Counted from the stretch's first letter, positions 32,342 through 40,099 are shown. The stretch: 42,318 nt of DNA from Phenylobacterium sp. (GCF_031181185.1 NZ_JAPSKZ010000008.1:1-42318), one strand, 5' to 3'. Notes: generated by a model not told the origin, from the letters alone. Program-made: numbers and translations.

Positions 32342-33351
32342 TCCGCCGCCACCTGATCGGCGCAGCCCTGGTCGCCACGCTCGGCCTCGCCGGCTGCGGC
32401 GAGAACAAGGACGCGCCCACGCCTGTCGACGGCACGCCGAAGGAGCTGACCTTCGCCATCCTGCCGGCCGAGGGCCAGGCCTCAATGGCGCCCCTGTGGC
32501 AGCCGCTGCTGGACGACATGGCCGCCCAGCTGGGCGTGCCGGTGAAGCCCTTCTTCATCTCCAACTACACCGCGATGGTCGAGGCGATGCGCTTCAACCA
32601 GGTGCAGATGGGCTGGTTCTCGGCCGCGCCGGCCCTGCGGGCGACCGAACGCGCCAACGGGCAGGTGCTGGGCCGCGTCGTCGACGCGAGCGGCGAGGAC
32701 ACCTACAAGTCGGTGCTCATCGTCCGCAAAGGCAGCGGCATCACGCTGGACAAGGTCCTGCAGTGCGACCGCAGCCTGAACTTCGGCATTGGCGACGCCC
32801 AGTCCACCTCGGGGACGCTCGCGCCGATGGCCTATCTCTTCACCCCTCGCGGCATTGATCCGGCGAAGTGCTTCAAGGCGGTCCGCTCGGCCAGCCACGA
32901 GGCCAACGTCCTGTCGGTCGGCACCGGCGTCCTGGACGTGGCGACCAACAACACCGTCGGCCTGCTGTTCAACCGCCGGCAGAAGCCCGAGATCGCCGAT
33001 CGCATCCAGGTGATCTGGGAATCGCCGCCGCTGCCGGAGTCCTCGATCGTCGTCCGTAAGGACCTGGACCCGGCGCTGAAGGAGAAGATCCGCCAGTTCT
33101 TCCTGACCTACGGCACCGGCACGGACGCCGTGGCCGAGAAGCAGCGCAAGGTGCTGCAGGGGCTGGCCTATGGCGGCTTCCGCCCGGCCGACGACTCCTA
33201 CCTCGACCCCGTGCGCGAGATGGAGGCCGCCGAGGCGCTGGCCGCCGCCCGCCGCGCGGGCGACCAGGGCAAAATCGCCAAGGCCCAGGCCGAATTCGAC
33301 AAGGTCAGCGCCGCGGCCGCCCAGCGCCGCGCCCAGGCTCCGGCGACCTAG
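32338..33351 (+). CDS. phnD: phosphate/phosphonate-binding lipoprotein PhnD
   Basis: 337-residue periplasmic binding protein. MIRRHLIGAALVATLGLAGC is a lipoprotein signal with lipobox LAGC (Cys 20). The PhnD fold shows LTFAILPAEGQ, the ligand-binding SNYTAMVEAMRFNQVQMGWFSAAPAL, and GIGDAQSTSGTLAPMAYLF, where the Ser/Thr cluster binds the phosphonate group. The C-terminal 60 residues are Ala-rich and helical. GGAG lies upstream of the ATG, which overlaps the phnC stop. Ligand (2-aminoethylphosphonate, phosphite or phosphate) is not decidable here. Confidence 0.93.
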   Translation: MIRRHLIGAALVATLGLAGCGENKDAPTPVDGTPKELTFAILPAEGQASMAPLWQPLLDDMAAQLGVPVKPFFISNYTAMVEAMRFNQVQMGWFSAAPALRATERANGQVLGRVVDASGEDTYKSVLIVRKGSGITLDKVLQCDRSLNFGIGDAQSTSGTLAPMAYLFTPRGIDPAKCFKAVRSASHEANVLSVGTGVLDVATNNTVGLLFNRRQKPEIADRIQVIWESPPLPESSIVVRKDLDPALKEKIRQFFLTYGTGTDAVAEKQRKVLQGLAYGGFRPADDSYLDPVREMEAAEALAAARRAGDQGKIAKAQAEFDKVSAAAAQRRAQAPAT

Positions 33352-34155
33352 ATGACCGCAGCTTCCTCGGCGGTCCCGCCGCCGCCCACCCGCAGCCTGG
33401 TGCAGCGCGCGCCCGACCTCCTGGTCTGGGGCGCGGTGATCCTGCTGCTGCTGATCAGCTTCAAGCCGGTGGAGGTGGGCAACTTCACCCGCCTGTTCAC
33501 CAACTCCGAGAACATGCGCCTCTACGGCGCCGACCTGCTGCGGCCCGACTTCACCGAGTGGCGCCTCTACGTCGGCCAGATGTGGCTGACGATCCAGATC
33601 GCGCTCTGGGGCACGTTCCTCGCGGTGATCGTGGCGGTGCCGTTCGGCCTCGCCTGCTCGCGCAACGTCTCGCCGGTGTGGCTGCAGCAGCCGATGCGGC
33701 TCCTGATGAACCTGCTGCGCTCGATCCCGGATCTGGTGCTAGGCACGCTGTTCCTGGTGGCCGTCGGCCTAGGCCCATTCGCCGGCGTCATGGCGCTCGC
33801 CATCAACACGGGCGCGGTGCTGGCCAAGCTGTTCTCTGAAGCGGTCGAGTCGATCGACAAGGGGCCGGTCGAGGGCGTGCGCGCCACCGGCGCCGGGAAG
33901 CTGCACGAGATCGTCTGGGGCGTGATCCCGCAGGTGGCCCCGCTGTGGACCAGCTATGCGCTGTACCGCTTCGAATCGAACTCTCGCTCGGCGACGGTGC
34001 TGGGCCTGATCGGCGCCGGCGGCATCGGCCGGCTGCTCTTCGACAGCATCAACGGCTTCGCCTACCACCAGCTCTCGGCGATCGTGATCGTGATCATCGT
34101 GGCCGTGTCGCTGATCGACCTGCTGTCGCAGGCGATGCGGAGCCGGCTGCTCTAG
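33352..34155 (+). CDS. phnE: phosphonate/phosphate ABC transporter permease PhnE
   Basis: 267 residues, about six membrane helices (LLVWGAVILLLLISF, LTIQIALWGTFLAVIVAVPFG, LMNLLRSIPDLVLGTLFLVAVGLGPFAGV). The EAA-loop region is SEAVESIDKGPVEGVRATGAGKLHEIVWGVIPQ, which couples to PhnC; the C-terminus has NSRSATVLGLIGAGGIGRLL. Starts directly after the phnD stop. Only one permease is encoded, so it would act as a homodimer. No C-P lyase, phosphonatase or phosphite dehydrogenase gene follows, so the operon is transport-only. Confidence 0.94.
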   Translation: MTAASSAVPPPPTRSLVQRAPDLLVWGAVILLLLISFKPVEVGNFTRLFTNSENMRLYGADLLRPDFTEWRLYVGQMWLTIQIALWGTFLAVIVAVPFGLACSRNVSPVWLQQPMRLLMNLLRSIPDLVLGTLFLVAVGLGPFAGVMALAINTGAVLAKLFSEAVESIDKGPVEGVRATGAGKLHEIVWGVIPQVAPLWTSYALYRFESNSRSATVLGLIGAGGIGRLLFDSINGFAYHQLSAIVIVIIVAVSLIDLLSQAMRSRLL

Positions 34156-34165
34156 CGGCAGGGCT

Positions 34166-34612
34166 TCAGGGGCTGAACGCGGCCAGCAGCCGCTTCAGCT
34201 CCTTCTCGTCCACCAGCTCGGCCGCCTCGGCGGGCGTCGTCCAGCGGCGCTCGCGTTGCGCCTTCTCGGGCCACTCGTCCCGCTCCTCGGCGACTTCGAG
34301 GCCGAACACCATCACCCGGACGTGCTGGGTCCGGCCGCTGCGCAGCCGCTTCTCGTAGTGATAGAGGCCCAGGGGCTTGCGCGTCGTCTCGCCGGTGACG
34401 CCGGCCTCTTCCAACGCCTCTTGCGCGGCGGACGCCGGCGGCTTGAGCTTTTTGATGGGCCAGCCCTTGGGGATCACCCACCGCTTGGTCTCGCGCGAGG
34501 TGATCAGCAGCACCTCGACGCCGTCGGGCGTCCGGCGCCAGGGCAGGGCGGCGTACTGGGTCTTGGGCTCGCGATCCGGTTCAGGTCTCAGACGCTCGGC
34601 GGTCTTGTCCAT
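34166..34612 (-). CDS. Nudix hydrolase (DIPP-like)
   Basis: 148 residues. The Nudix box starts at GWPIKKLKPP and ends in ALEEAGV. Metal-binding Glu at box positions 16, 19 and 20 are present, but position 7 is Leu and position 15 is Gln, so the usual E7-R15 pair is lost. The preceding KRWVIPKGWP is typical of diphosphoinositol-polyphosphate/Ap(n)A-type members, which also cleave polyphosphate in some organisms. One base separates its start from the pit stop, so it is the last gene of the orfA-pit-nudix operon. Link to phosphate metabolism is inferred. Confidence 0.88.
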   Translation of the reverse strand: MDKTAERLRPEPDREPKTQYAALPWRRTPDGVEVLLITSRETKRWVIPKGWPIKKLKPPASAAQEALEEAGVTGETTRKPLGLYHYEKRLRSGRTQHVRVMVFGLEVAEERDEWPEKAQRERRWTTPAEAAELVDEKELKRLLAAFSP

Positions 34613-34613
34613 G

Positions 34614-35630
34614 TCACCCGAAGGTCCGGTCGAGGAAGCGGGCCAGGAAGTAAAACAGCGCGCCGGTGGCGCCCGCCATGGGAATCGTCACGACCCAAGC
34701 CCAGACGATGTTCTTGGCCACGCCCCAGCGGACCGCCGACACCCGGCGCGCGGCCCCGACGCCGATGATCGAGCCGGTGATGGTGTGCGTCGTCGAAACC
34801 GGAATGCCGAGGTTGGTGAAGAAGAAGAGGGCGATCGCGCCGCCGGTCTCGGCGCAGAAGCCCTGCTGCGGGGTCAGCTTGGTGATCTTCGAGCCCATGG
34901 TGTGCACGATGCGCCAGCCGCCGAAGAGCGTGCCAAGACCCAGCGCCGCCTGGCAGGTGATCACCACCCAGAACGGCACGTGGAACTCGGCGCCGAGGTG
35001 CCCGTGCGAATAGAGCAGGACGGCGATGATCCCCATGGTCTTCTGGGCGTCGTTGCCGCCGTGGCCGAGAGAGAACAGGGCCGCCGAGACGAACTGCAGC
35101 TTGCGGAACACCCCGTCGGCCATCGCCGGCGTGGCCTTCACGAAGGCCCAGGAGGCCAGGAAGACGAGCACCAGCGCCAGGGCGAAGCCGAGCGCGGGCG
35201 AGATGATGATGCCTGAGAGCGTCTTCATGACGCCGGCCCATACGATGGGATCGAGCCCTGCCTTGGCGACGCCCGCGCCCAGCAGGCCGCCGATCAGGGC
35301 GTGCGAACTTGAGGAGGGAATTCCCAGGAGCCAGGTGAAGACGTTCCAGAAGATCGCCCCGCCGAGGGCGCCGAAGATCACCGCGTCCGAGATGATCCCG
35401 GGCTCCAGGATGCCCTTGCCGATGGTGTTGGCCACGTGGAGGCCGAAGAACAGGAAGGCGATGAAGTTGAAGAAGGCGGCCCAGATCACCGCCCAGCGCG
35501 CCGAAAGCACGCGCGTGGAGACGATGGTGGCGATGGAATTCGCCGCGTCGTGCAGGCCGTTCAGGAAGTCGAACGCCAGCGCGACCCCGATCAGCAGGAT
35601 CAGGACGAGGCTCATGCCGCCGATGTCCAC
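34614..35630 (-). CDS. pit: low-affinity inorganic phosphate transporter (Pit family)
   Basis: 338-residue PiT permease with about ten helices and the duplicated family signatures: VALAFDFLNGLHDAANSIATIVSTRVLS in the first half and FSLGHGGNDAQKTMGIIAVLL in the second, both with the conserved D-x-N/GGND phosphate/metal sites, plus IPVSTTHTITGSIIGVG. It moves metal-phosphate by proton symport across the inner membrane. Lies 12 bases after the DUF47 gene, the orfA-pit arrangement known from rhizobia, where PhoB represses it under phosphate limitation. Confidence 0.95.
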   Translation of the reverse strand: MDIGGMSLVLILLIGVALAFDFLNGLHDAANSIATIVSTRVLSARWAVIWAAFFNFIAFLFFGLHVANTIGKGILEPGIISDAVIFGALGGAIFWNVFTWLLGIPSSSSHALIGGLLGAGVAKAGLDPIVWAGVMKTLSGIIISPALGFALALVLVFLASWAFVKATPAMADGVFRKLQFVSAALFSLGHGGNDAQKTMGIIAVLLYSHGHLGAEFHVPFWVVITCQAALGLGTLFGGWRIVHTMGSKITKLTPQQGFCAETGGAIALFFFTNLGIPVSTTHTITGSIIGVGAARRVSAVRWGVAKNIVWAWVVTIPMAGATGALFYFLARFLDRTFG

Positions 35631-35642
35631 GAGGCCGATCCC

Positions 35643-36287
35643 TTAAAGGTGTTCGATCAGCACGCCGCTGATCCGGTTGGCCACATCCTCGAGCCGGTCC
35701 ACCACCTTCTCCAGGTGGTCGTAGATCTCGCCGCCGACGATGAACGCCATCGGGTCCTGGCGGGCCGGGCCGCGGAACAGCGCCTGCATCCCGTCGTCGT
35801 AGAGGTGGTCCGACTGCTCCTCGAGGCGGGTGATCTCTTCCGTGATGCTGTTCAGGCGCGAGGCGTTCGACTTCATCTGGCGCAGCAGCGGGACCGCCTC
35901 GGACGTGAGGTCGGCGGCGCGGACGATGATGTCACCCAGCCGGACCATGTCGGGCTCGAAGGCGCGGACGTCGAACAGCGTGACGGCCTTGGCGGTCTTG
36001 TGCATCTGGTCGACCGCGTCGTCCATCGAGCCGATCAGGTTGCGGATGTCGCTGCGGTCGAAGGGCGTGATGAAGGTGCGGCGGACGGCCAGCATGACCT
36101 CGCGTGCGACATCGTCCGCGGCCTGCTCGTGGCGGGCGACCTCGGCGCACAGCTCGGGCACCCGGTCGCCGCCGTCCAGCAACTCGCGCAACGAGCGCGC
36201 GCCGCCGCAGATCGTCTTGGCGTGGGCTTCGAACAGGTCGAAGAACCCCGCCTCCTTGGGCATGATGGCGTTGAACCAGCTCAGCAT
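35643..36287 (-). CDS. DUF47/PhoU-like phosphate transport regulator (OrfA)
   Basis: 214-residue, all-helical PhoU-like protein of the DUF47/TIGR00153 family. Typical segments: MPKEAGFFDLFEAHAKTI, EQAADDVAREVMLAVRRTFITPFDRSDIRNLIGSMDDAVDQM (metal-binding acidic helix) and EITRLEEQSDHLYDDGMQALF. The ATG at 36287 has GAGGGAC upstream; the frame is open to 36326. First gene of the orfA-pit-nudix operon; proposed to control Pit activity. Diverges from the porin gene across 213 bases. Confidence 0.92.
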   Translation of the reverse strand: MLSWFNAIMPKEAGFFDLFEAHAKTICGGARSLRELLDGGDRVPELCAEVARHEQAADDVAREVMLAVRRTFITPFDRSDIRNLIGSMDDAVDQMHKTAKAVTLFDVRAFEPDMVRLGDIIVRAADLTSEAVPLLRQMKSNASRLNSITEEITRLEEQSDHLYDDGMQALFRGPARQDPMAFIVGGEIYDHLEKVVDRLEDVANRISGVLIEHL

Positions 36288-36402
36288 CTGACGTCCCTCG
36301 GGTAGCGGCGGCGAAAAGCCGTACACGGACGGCTGCCTCTACACTGGCCAGGCCGCCGCCGCCAGAACCACGTCATGCCGCTTTCGTCGAGCCGACATGG
36401 CT

Positions 36403-36445
36403 GCGTCGTCGATCCGTCGTCGAATTGTCATCGATGAACGATAAG
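36403..36445 (+). promoter_or_regulatory. candidate PhoB box array and -10 upstream of the porin gene
   Basis: CCGTCGT (36414-36420), spacer CGAA, and TTGTCAT (36425-36431) match 11 of 14 positions of CTGTCAT-N4-CTGTCAT. A third phased element, GCGTCGT, starts 11 bases earlier (36403), so GTCRT recurs exactly every 11 bases three times. GATAAG (36440-36445) follows after eight bases, a proper place for the -10 of a PhoB-activated promoter. The porin ATG is 55 bases further. It lies in the divergent gap, so PhoB could also influence orfA-pit. Confidence 0.6.
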
Positions 36446-36500
36446 CGGTCCCCACGGTTTTAGCGCCGGGCGGAGGCCTGGAGGGACGGGGATTTCGACA

Positions 36501-37703
36501 ATGCGAAAACTCTCACAGGCTGGCCTTGCCACGCTTCTGGCTTGCGGCCTGGCCGGAGCCGCCGCGGCTCAGGATGCGCCCAAGCCCTACAAGGGCGCGC
36601 CCGAGTTCGAGTTCGGCGAGCTGACCATCAAGCCGCGCGGCCGCATCTTCCTGGACCAGGTCTGGCAGGAGGTCGACCGCGAGAACGGCGCCGACGAGGA
36701 CCTGAAGGACGGCCGCGTCCGCATGGCCCGCATCGGCGTCCAGGGTTCCTACGGCGACAAGCTCTCCTTCGTGGTCGAAGGCGACTTCGGGCTGGAGCAG
36801 TCCAACTGGGAGGACGTGTACGTCGAGTACACGCCCGCCGACGGGGCGACGTTCACGGCCGGTCATTTCAAGACCGTCGCCCTCGAGAACATGACGTCCG
36901 ACACCTACACCACCTTCATGGAGCGGGGTCCGTTCACCGACGTGCTGGGCGTCGGCCGCACGCTCAACGTCCAGGGTCGCCTGAACGGCAAGAACTGGAC
37001 CGCCTCGGCGTTCGTCCTGGGCGACAACATCAACAATCCCAGCGTGCCGTCGGACCGGCCGACCGGCTCACAGGAGCAATACGGCTTCGGCGCACGGGCC
37101 ACCTACGCCCCGATCGTCACCGACACCACCCAGGCCCACCTCGGCGCCTGGGTGCGCCGCCGCGACCGGGCGGACCAGTCCAACTACAGCTACGGCGCGC
37201 GCAACAACACGAACTTCGGCTCGCGGTATGTGAACACCGGCGGCGTCGGCGTCCGCGACACCCAGATCGGTCTGGAAGGCGCGGTCGTGCACAAGAACTG
37301 GTCGGTGCAGGGCGAGTGGGCCAACGTCCACATCGAGCGCGTCCTGGACGCCGAGGACGACGTGCGGGTCTGGTACGTGTTCGCCAGCTGGTTCCCCACC
37401 GGCGAGTCGCGCCGCTACCAGGCCGATGAGGGCCAGTTCGGGCGGGTGAAGGTGAAGCGCCCGGTGACCCAGGGCGGCCTGGGCGCTGTGGAACTGGCGG
37501 TCCGCTACGACAGCGCCGACCTCAGCGACGTCGGCACGCCCGCCGCCGGCGAGTACTCCGGCTGGACCTTCGGAGCCAACTGGTACCTCCACCCCCATAT
37601 GCGGGTAATGGCGAACTACACGACCTCGAAGAACGAACTGCGCGCTCCCTTCGCCGACGTCGACGTGAAGACCTTCCAGCTCCGCGCCCAGTTCGACTGG
37701 TAA
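36501..37703 (+). CDS. OprO/OprP-type phosphate-selective porin
   Basis: 400 residues. MRKLSQAGLATLLACGLAGAAAAQ is a Sec signal (cleavage near 23). The mature part is a 16-strand-type outer-membrane barrel of the phosphate-selective porin family: LTIKPRGRIFLDQVW opening, RVRMARIGVQGSYGDKLSFVVEGDFG, AGHFKTVALENMTSDTYTTFMERG (the loop region typical of the family), and alternating amphipathic strands to a C-terminal FDW ending in Trp, the BAM recognition residue. The anion specificity (phosphate, polyphosphate or other) is not proven. Preceded by a candidate PhoB box; neighbours are phosphate transporters. Confidence 0.92.
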   Translation: MRKLSQAGLATLLACGLAGAAAAQDAPKPYKGAPEFEFGELTIKPRGRIFLDQVWQEVDRENGADEDLKDGRVRMARIGVQGSYGDKLSFVVEGDFGLEQSNWEDVYVEYTPADGATFTAGHFKTVALENMTSDTYTTFMERGPFTDVLGVGRTLNVQGRLNGKNWTASAFVLGDNINNPSVPSDRPTGSQEQYGFGARATYAPIVTDTTQAHLGAWVRRRDRADQSNYSYGARNNTNFGSRYVNTGGVGVRDTQIGLEGAVVHKNWSVQGEWANVHIERVLDAEDDVRVWYVFASWFPTGESRRYQADEGQFGRVKVKRPVTQGGLGAVELAVRYDSADLSDVGTPAAGEYSGWTFGANWYLHPHMRVMANYTTSKNELRAPFADVDVKTFQLRAQFDW

Positions 37704-37729
37704 GAGGGCGGCCGCTGGCCTGAGGCCGT

Positions 37730-39136
37730 CTAGGCGATCTCGGGCCGGCGGCGGCGCACGCGCGCGAGCCTTCGCAGGCGGCGCCAGAAGCGGGTCTTCT
37801 GCGGTTCGGGATAGGGCTGCAGGTTGCGGACGAAGTCCTCGGCGCAGGCTCGCCAGGAGAAGCCTTCGGCGAAGCGGCGCACCTGGGCGCGGTCGAGCTT
37901 CAGCGCTTCGAGGCAGGCGTCGCGGAGGCCTTCGGTCGCCGACGGCGCCAGCGCACCCGCGCCCGAACCGGGGATCAGATCGATGGGGCCCGGCGCCGGA
38001 TAGGCCGCCACCGGCGTGCCCGAGGCCATGGCTTCCAGGATCACCAGGCCGAAGGTGTCGGTCAGCGACGGGAAGACGAAGACGTCGGCGCAGGCGTAGG
38101 CCGAGGCGAGGTCCTGGCCCGACTTCGGGCCGGTGAACACCGCCTTCGGGTACTTGGCCTTCAGCTCGTCCAGCTGCGGCCCGGGGCCCACCACCACCTT
38201 CGTGCCCGGCAGGTCCAGGCTGAGGAACGCCTCGATGTTCTTCTCGACGGCGACCCGTCCGACGTACAGGAAGAGCGGCCGCGTCAGGCCTTCGAACACG
38301 TCGGGCTCGCCCTCCTGCCGCGGGCGGAAGGTCTGGGTGTCGACGCCGCGCGACCACGACGAGATGTTGCGGAAGCCGTGGCGGGTCAGCTCGTCGCGCA
38401 TGGTGGGCGTCGCCACCATCAGCCGCCCCGACGGCTTGTGGAACCACTTCATGTAGGCGTAGCCGGCCGCCAACGGCAAAGGCAGGCGGGCGGAGACGTA
38501 TTCCGGGAACCGGGTGTGATAGCTGGTCGTGAACGGCAGCTTCCATTCGACGCAGATGCGCCGGGCGGCCAGGCCGATCGGGCCTTCGGTGGCGATGTGG
38601 ATCGCCTCGGGCTCGAAGGCCTTGAAGCGCTCCTGCACCGGCTCGTAGACGCCGATCGCCACCTTGATCTCGGCATAGGTCGGCAACGGGAAGGTCTTGA
38701 ACTGGCCGGGGTGGATCACCTCCACCGTGTGGCCCATCTCGCGCAGCTCCTGCACGACCCGCGTCAACGTGCGGACCACCCCGTTCACCTGCGGCTCCCA
38801 GGCGTCGGTGGCGAGCAGGATGCGCATCGGGCGCTGGGCGTCCCGGGGCGCGGTGATCGCCTCGCGCAGGCGCCGATCAGACCGGTCGGGCTTCACCCGC
38901 TCGGCCTCGCCGATGGCCTGGGTCTGCATCCAGGCCCAGAAGGCGCCCAGCAGCGCCTCCTTGGTGGGGAAGTGGCGATAGACGGTCCGCTCGCCGACGC
39001 CGGCGTCCCGAGCGATCTCGGCGAAGCTCAGGTCTTCCAGCGAGCGGGTCTCGAGCTGGGCGCCCACGGCGCGCAGGATCTGCTCGCGCGTCTCCTCCCG
39101 CTGGCGGTCGCGTTGGCTGGAGGCGGGCGTCCTCAT
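37730..39136 (-). CDS. TetR DNA-binding domain fused to Agt-like GT4 glycosyltransferase
   Basis: 468 residues in one open frame. Residues about 10-70 are a TetR helix-turn-helix (REETREQILRAVGAQL, FAEIARDAGVGERTVYRHFP, TKEALLGAFWAWM). About 30 linker residues replace the TetR ligand domain. From Met 104 (position 38827) a complete GT-B glycosyltransferase follows: MRILLATDAWEPQVNGVVRTL, HIATEGPIGLAARR, TTSYHTRFPEYVSARLP, SWSRGVDTQTFRPR, FLYVGRVAVEKNIEAFL and DTFGLVILEAMASGTPVAA. The glycosyltransferase matches the alphaproteobacterial Agt type that glycosylates diacylglycerol during phosphate starvation. It follows the plcP-like gene by 44 bases. An internal start at 38827 could give the enzyme alone; no strong Shine-Dalgarno sequence is there. 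Confidence 0.85.
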   Translation of the reverse strand: MRTPASSQRDRQREETREQILRAVGAQLETRSLEDLSFAEIARDAGVGERTVYRHFPTKEALLGAFWAWMQTQAIGEAERVKPDRSDRRLREAITAPRDAQRPMRILLATDAWEPQVNGVVRTLTRVVQELREMGHTVEVIHPGQFKTFPLPTYAEIKVAIGVYEPVQERFKAFEPEAIHIATEGPIGLAARRICVEWKLPFTTSYHTRFPEYVSARLPLPLAAGYAYMKWFHKPSGRLMVATPTMRDELTRHGFRNISSWSRGVDTQTFRPRQEGEPDVFEGLTRPLFLYVGRVAVEKNIEAFLSLDLPGTKVVVGPGPQLDELKAKYPKAVFTGPKSGQDLASAYACADVFVFPSLTDTFGLVILEAMASGTPVAAYPAPGPIDLIPGSGAGALAPSATEGLRDACLEALKLDRAQVRRFAEGFSWRACAEDFVRNLQPYPEPQKTRFWRRLRRLARVRRRRPEIA

Positions 39137-39154
39137 GGCAGGGCCACTGTCATG
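39134..39154. promoter_or_regulatory. imperfect palindrome over the start codon of the TetR-GT gene
   Basis: Half-sites CATGGCAGGG (39134-39143) and CACTGTCATG (39145-39154) are inverted around one base and match at 8 of 10 pairs. The repeat covers the ATG of the TetR-glycosyltransferase gene. Size and form fit a TetR-family operator (CATGACAG-type half-site), suggesting autoregulation. Binding is inferred. Confidence 0.45.
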
Positions 39155-39180
39155 AGTTGAGCGGGCAAGTCAACGTAAGG

Positions 39181-39996
39181 TCAGGCGGCCAGGGGCTCAG
39201 GTGCGCGCTCAGGAGCCGGCAAGCGACGATCGATGACGGACCATGAGCGCAGCTTGGCCCATTCCAGGATCTCGAGCCGACCGTCCGGATGCTCCACGAG
39301 CGCGGTGCAGCTTTCCACCCAGTCGCCGTCGTTGATGTAGGCGATGCCGTCGATGTCCCGCATCTCGGCCTTGTGGATGTGCCCGCAGATCACCCCGTCC
39401 ACGCCGCGCCGCCGGGCCTCGGCGGCCACGGCGGCCTCGAAGTCCTGGATGAACTGCAACGAGCTCTTCACCCGCTGCTTCAGGAAGGCCGAGAAGCTCC
39501 AGTAGCCGAAGCCCAGCCGGCGGCGCACCCGGTTCGTCAGCGTGTTCGCGGCCAGGATCGCGCGGTAGGCCCAGTCGCCGACGAAGGCGAGCCACTTGGC
39601 GTGTTGGACGATGCCGTCGAATTCGTCCCCGTGCGTGACCAGGAAGCGCCGGCCGTCGGCCGTCTCGTGGATCGCATCGCGCGCCACCACCACCCCGCCG
39701 AAGTGTACGCCGCAGAAGTCGCGGATGCGGTCGTCGTGGTTGCCCGGGATGTAGGTGACGGTCACGCCCTTGCGCGCCAGGCGCAGGATCTTCTGCACCA
39801 CGTCGTTGTGGCTCTGGGGCCAGTACCAGCCGCTCTTCATCTTCCAGCCGTCGACGATGTCGCCCACCAGGTAGAGGCGGTCGCAGTCCATATGGCGGAT
39901 GAAGTCCAGCAACAGCTCGGCCTGGCAGCCGCGCGTGCCCAGATGGATGTCGGAGAGGAAGACGCTGCGGTAGCGGCGGAGCCCGGGGTCGCTCAC
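39181..39996 (-). CDS. PlcP-like metallophosphoesterase (LpxH-type family)
   Basis: 271 residues from the GTG at 39996 (GAGGG six to ten bases upstream). Calcineurin-like dimetal motifs: FLSDIHLG (D-x-H), YLVGDIVDGW (GDxxD), YIPGNHDD (GNHD/E), VTHGDEFD and CGHIHKAEM (GHxH). The sequence type (GTRGCQAELLLDFIR, KSGWYWPQSHNDVVQKIL) is that annotated as UDP-2,3-diacylglucosamine hydrolase-like. With a neighbouring Agt-like glycosyltransferase, however, it matches PlcP, the phospholipase C-like enzyme that strips head groups from phospholipids under phosphate limitation. First gene of the plcP-agt operon; divergent from a TetR gene. PlcP rather than LpxH is inferred from context. Confidence 0.88.
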   Translation of the reverse strand: MSDPGLRRYRSVFLSDIHLGTRGCQAELLLDFIRHMDCDRLYLVGDIVDGWKMKSGWYWPQSHNDVVQKILRLARKGVTVTYIPGNHDDRIRDFCGVHFGGVVVARDAIHETADGRRFLVTHGDEFDGIVQHAKWLAFVGDWAYRAILAANTLTNRVRRRLGFGYWSFSAFLKQRVKSSLQFIQDFEAAVAAEARRRGVDGVICGHIHKAEMRDIDGIAYINDGDWVESCTALVEHPDGRLEILEWAKLRSWSVIDRRLPAPERAPEPLAA

Positions 39997-40099
39997 CTTG
40001 AGCCCTCTTCGGCCTTGGAACGCCCATCCGCTAGGCTGATTGCATGTCAGTCCTGTGAACCCCCTTGAATTCCTGGCGAAGGTTTCCCTTGTCCTGCTA

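Noticed and set aside
37709..37728. Small hairpin CGGCC/GGCCG between the porin and glycosyltransferase genes
   Set aside because: Five-base stem without a T-run on either side; not a convincing terminator.
39181..39996. LpxH as the name for the metallophosphoesterase
   Set aside because: Alphaproteobacteria commonly use LpxI for this lipid A step, and the pairing with an Agt-like glycosyltransferase fits PlcP better. LpxH-like activity cannot be excluded from sequence.
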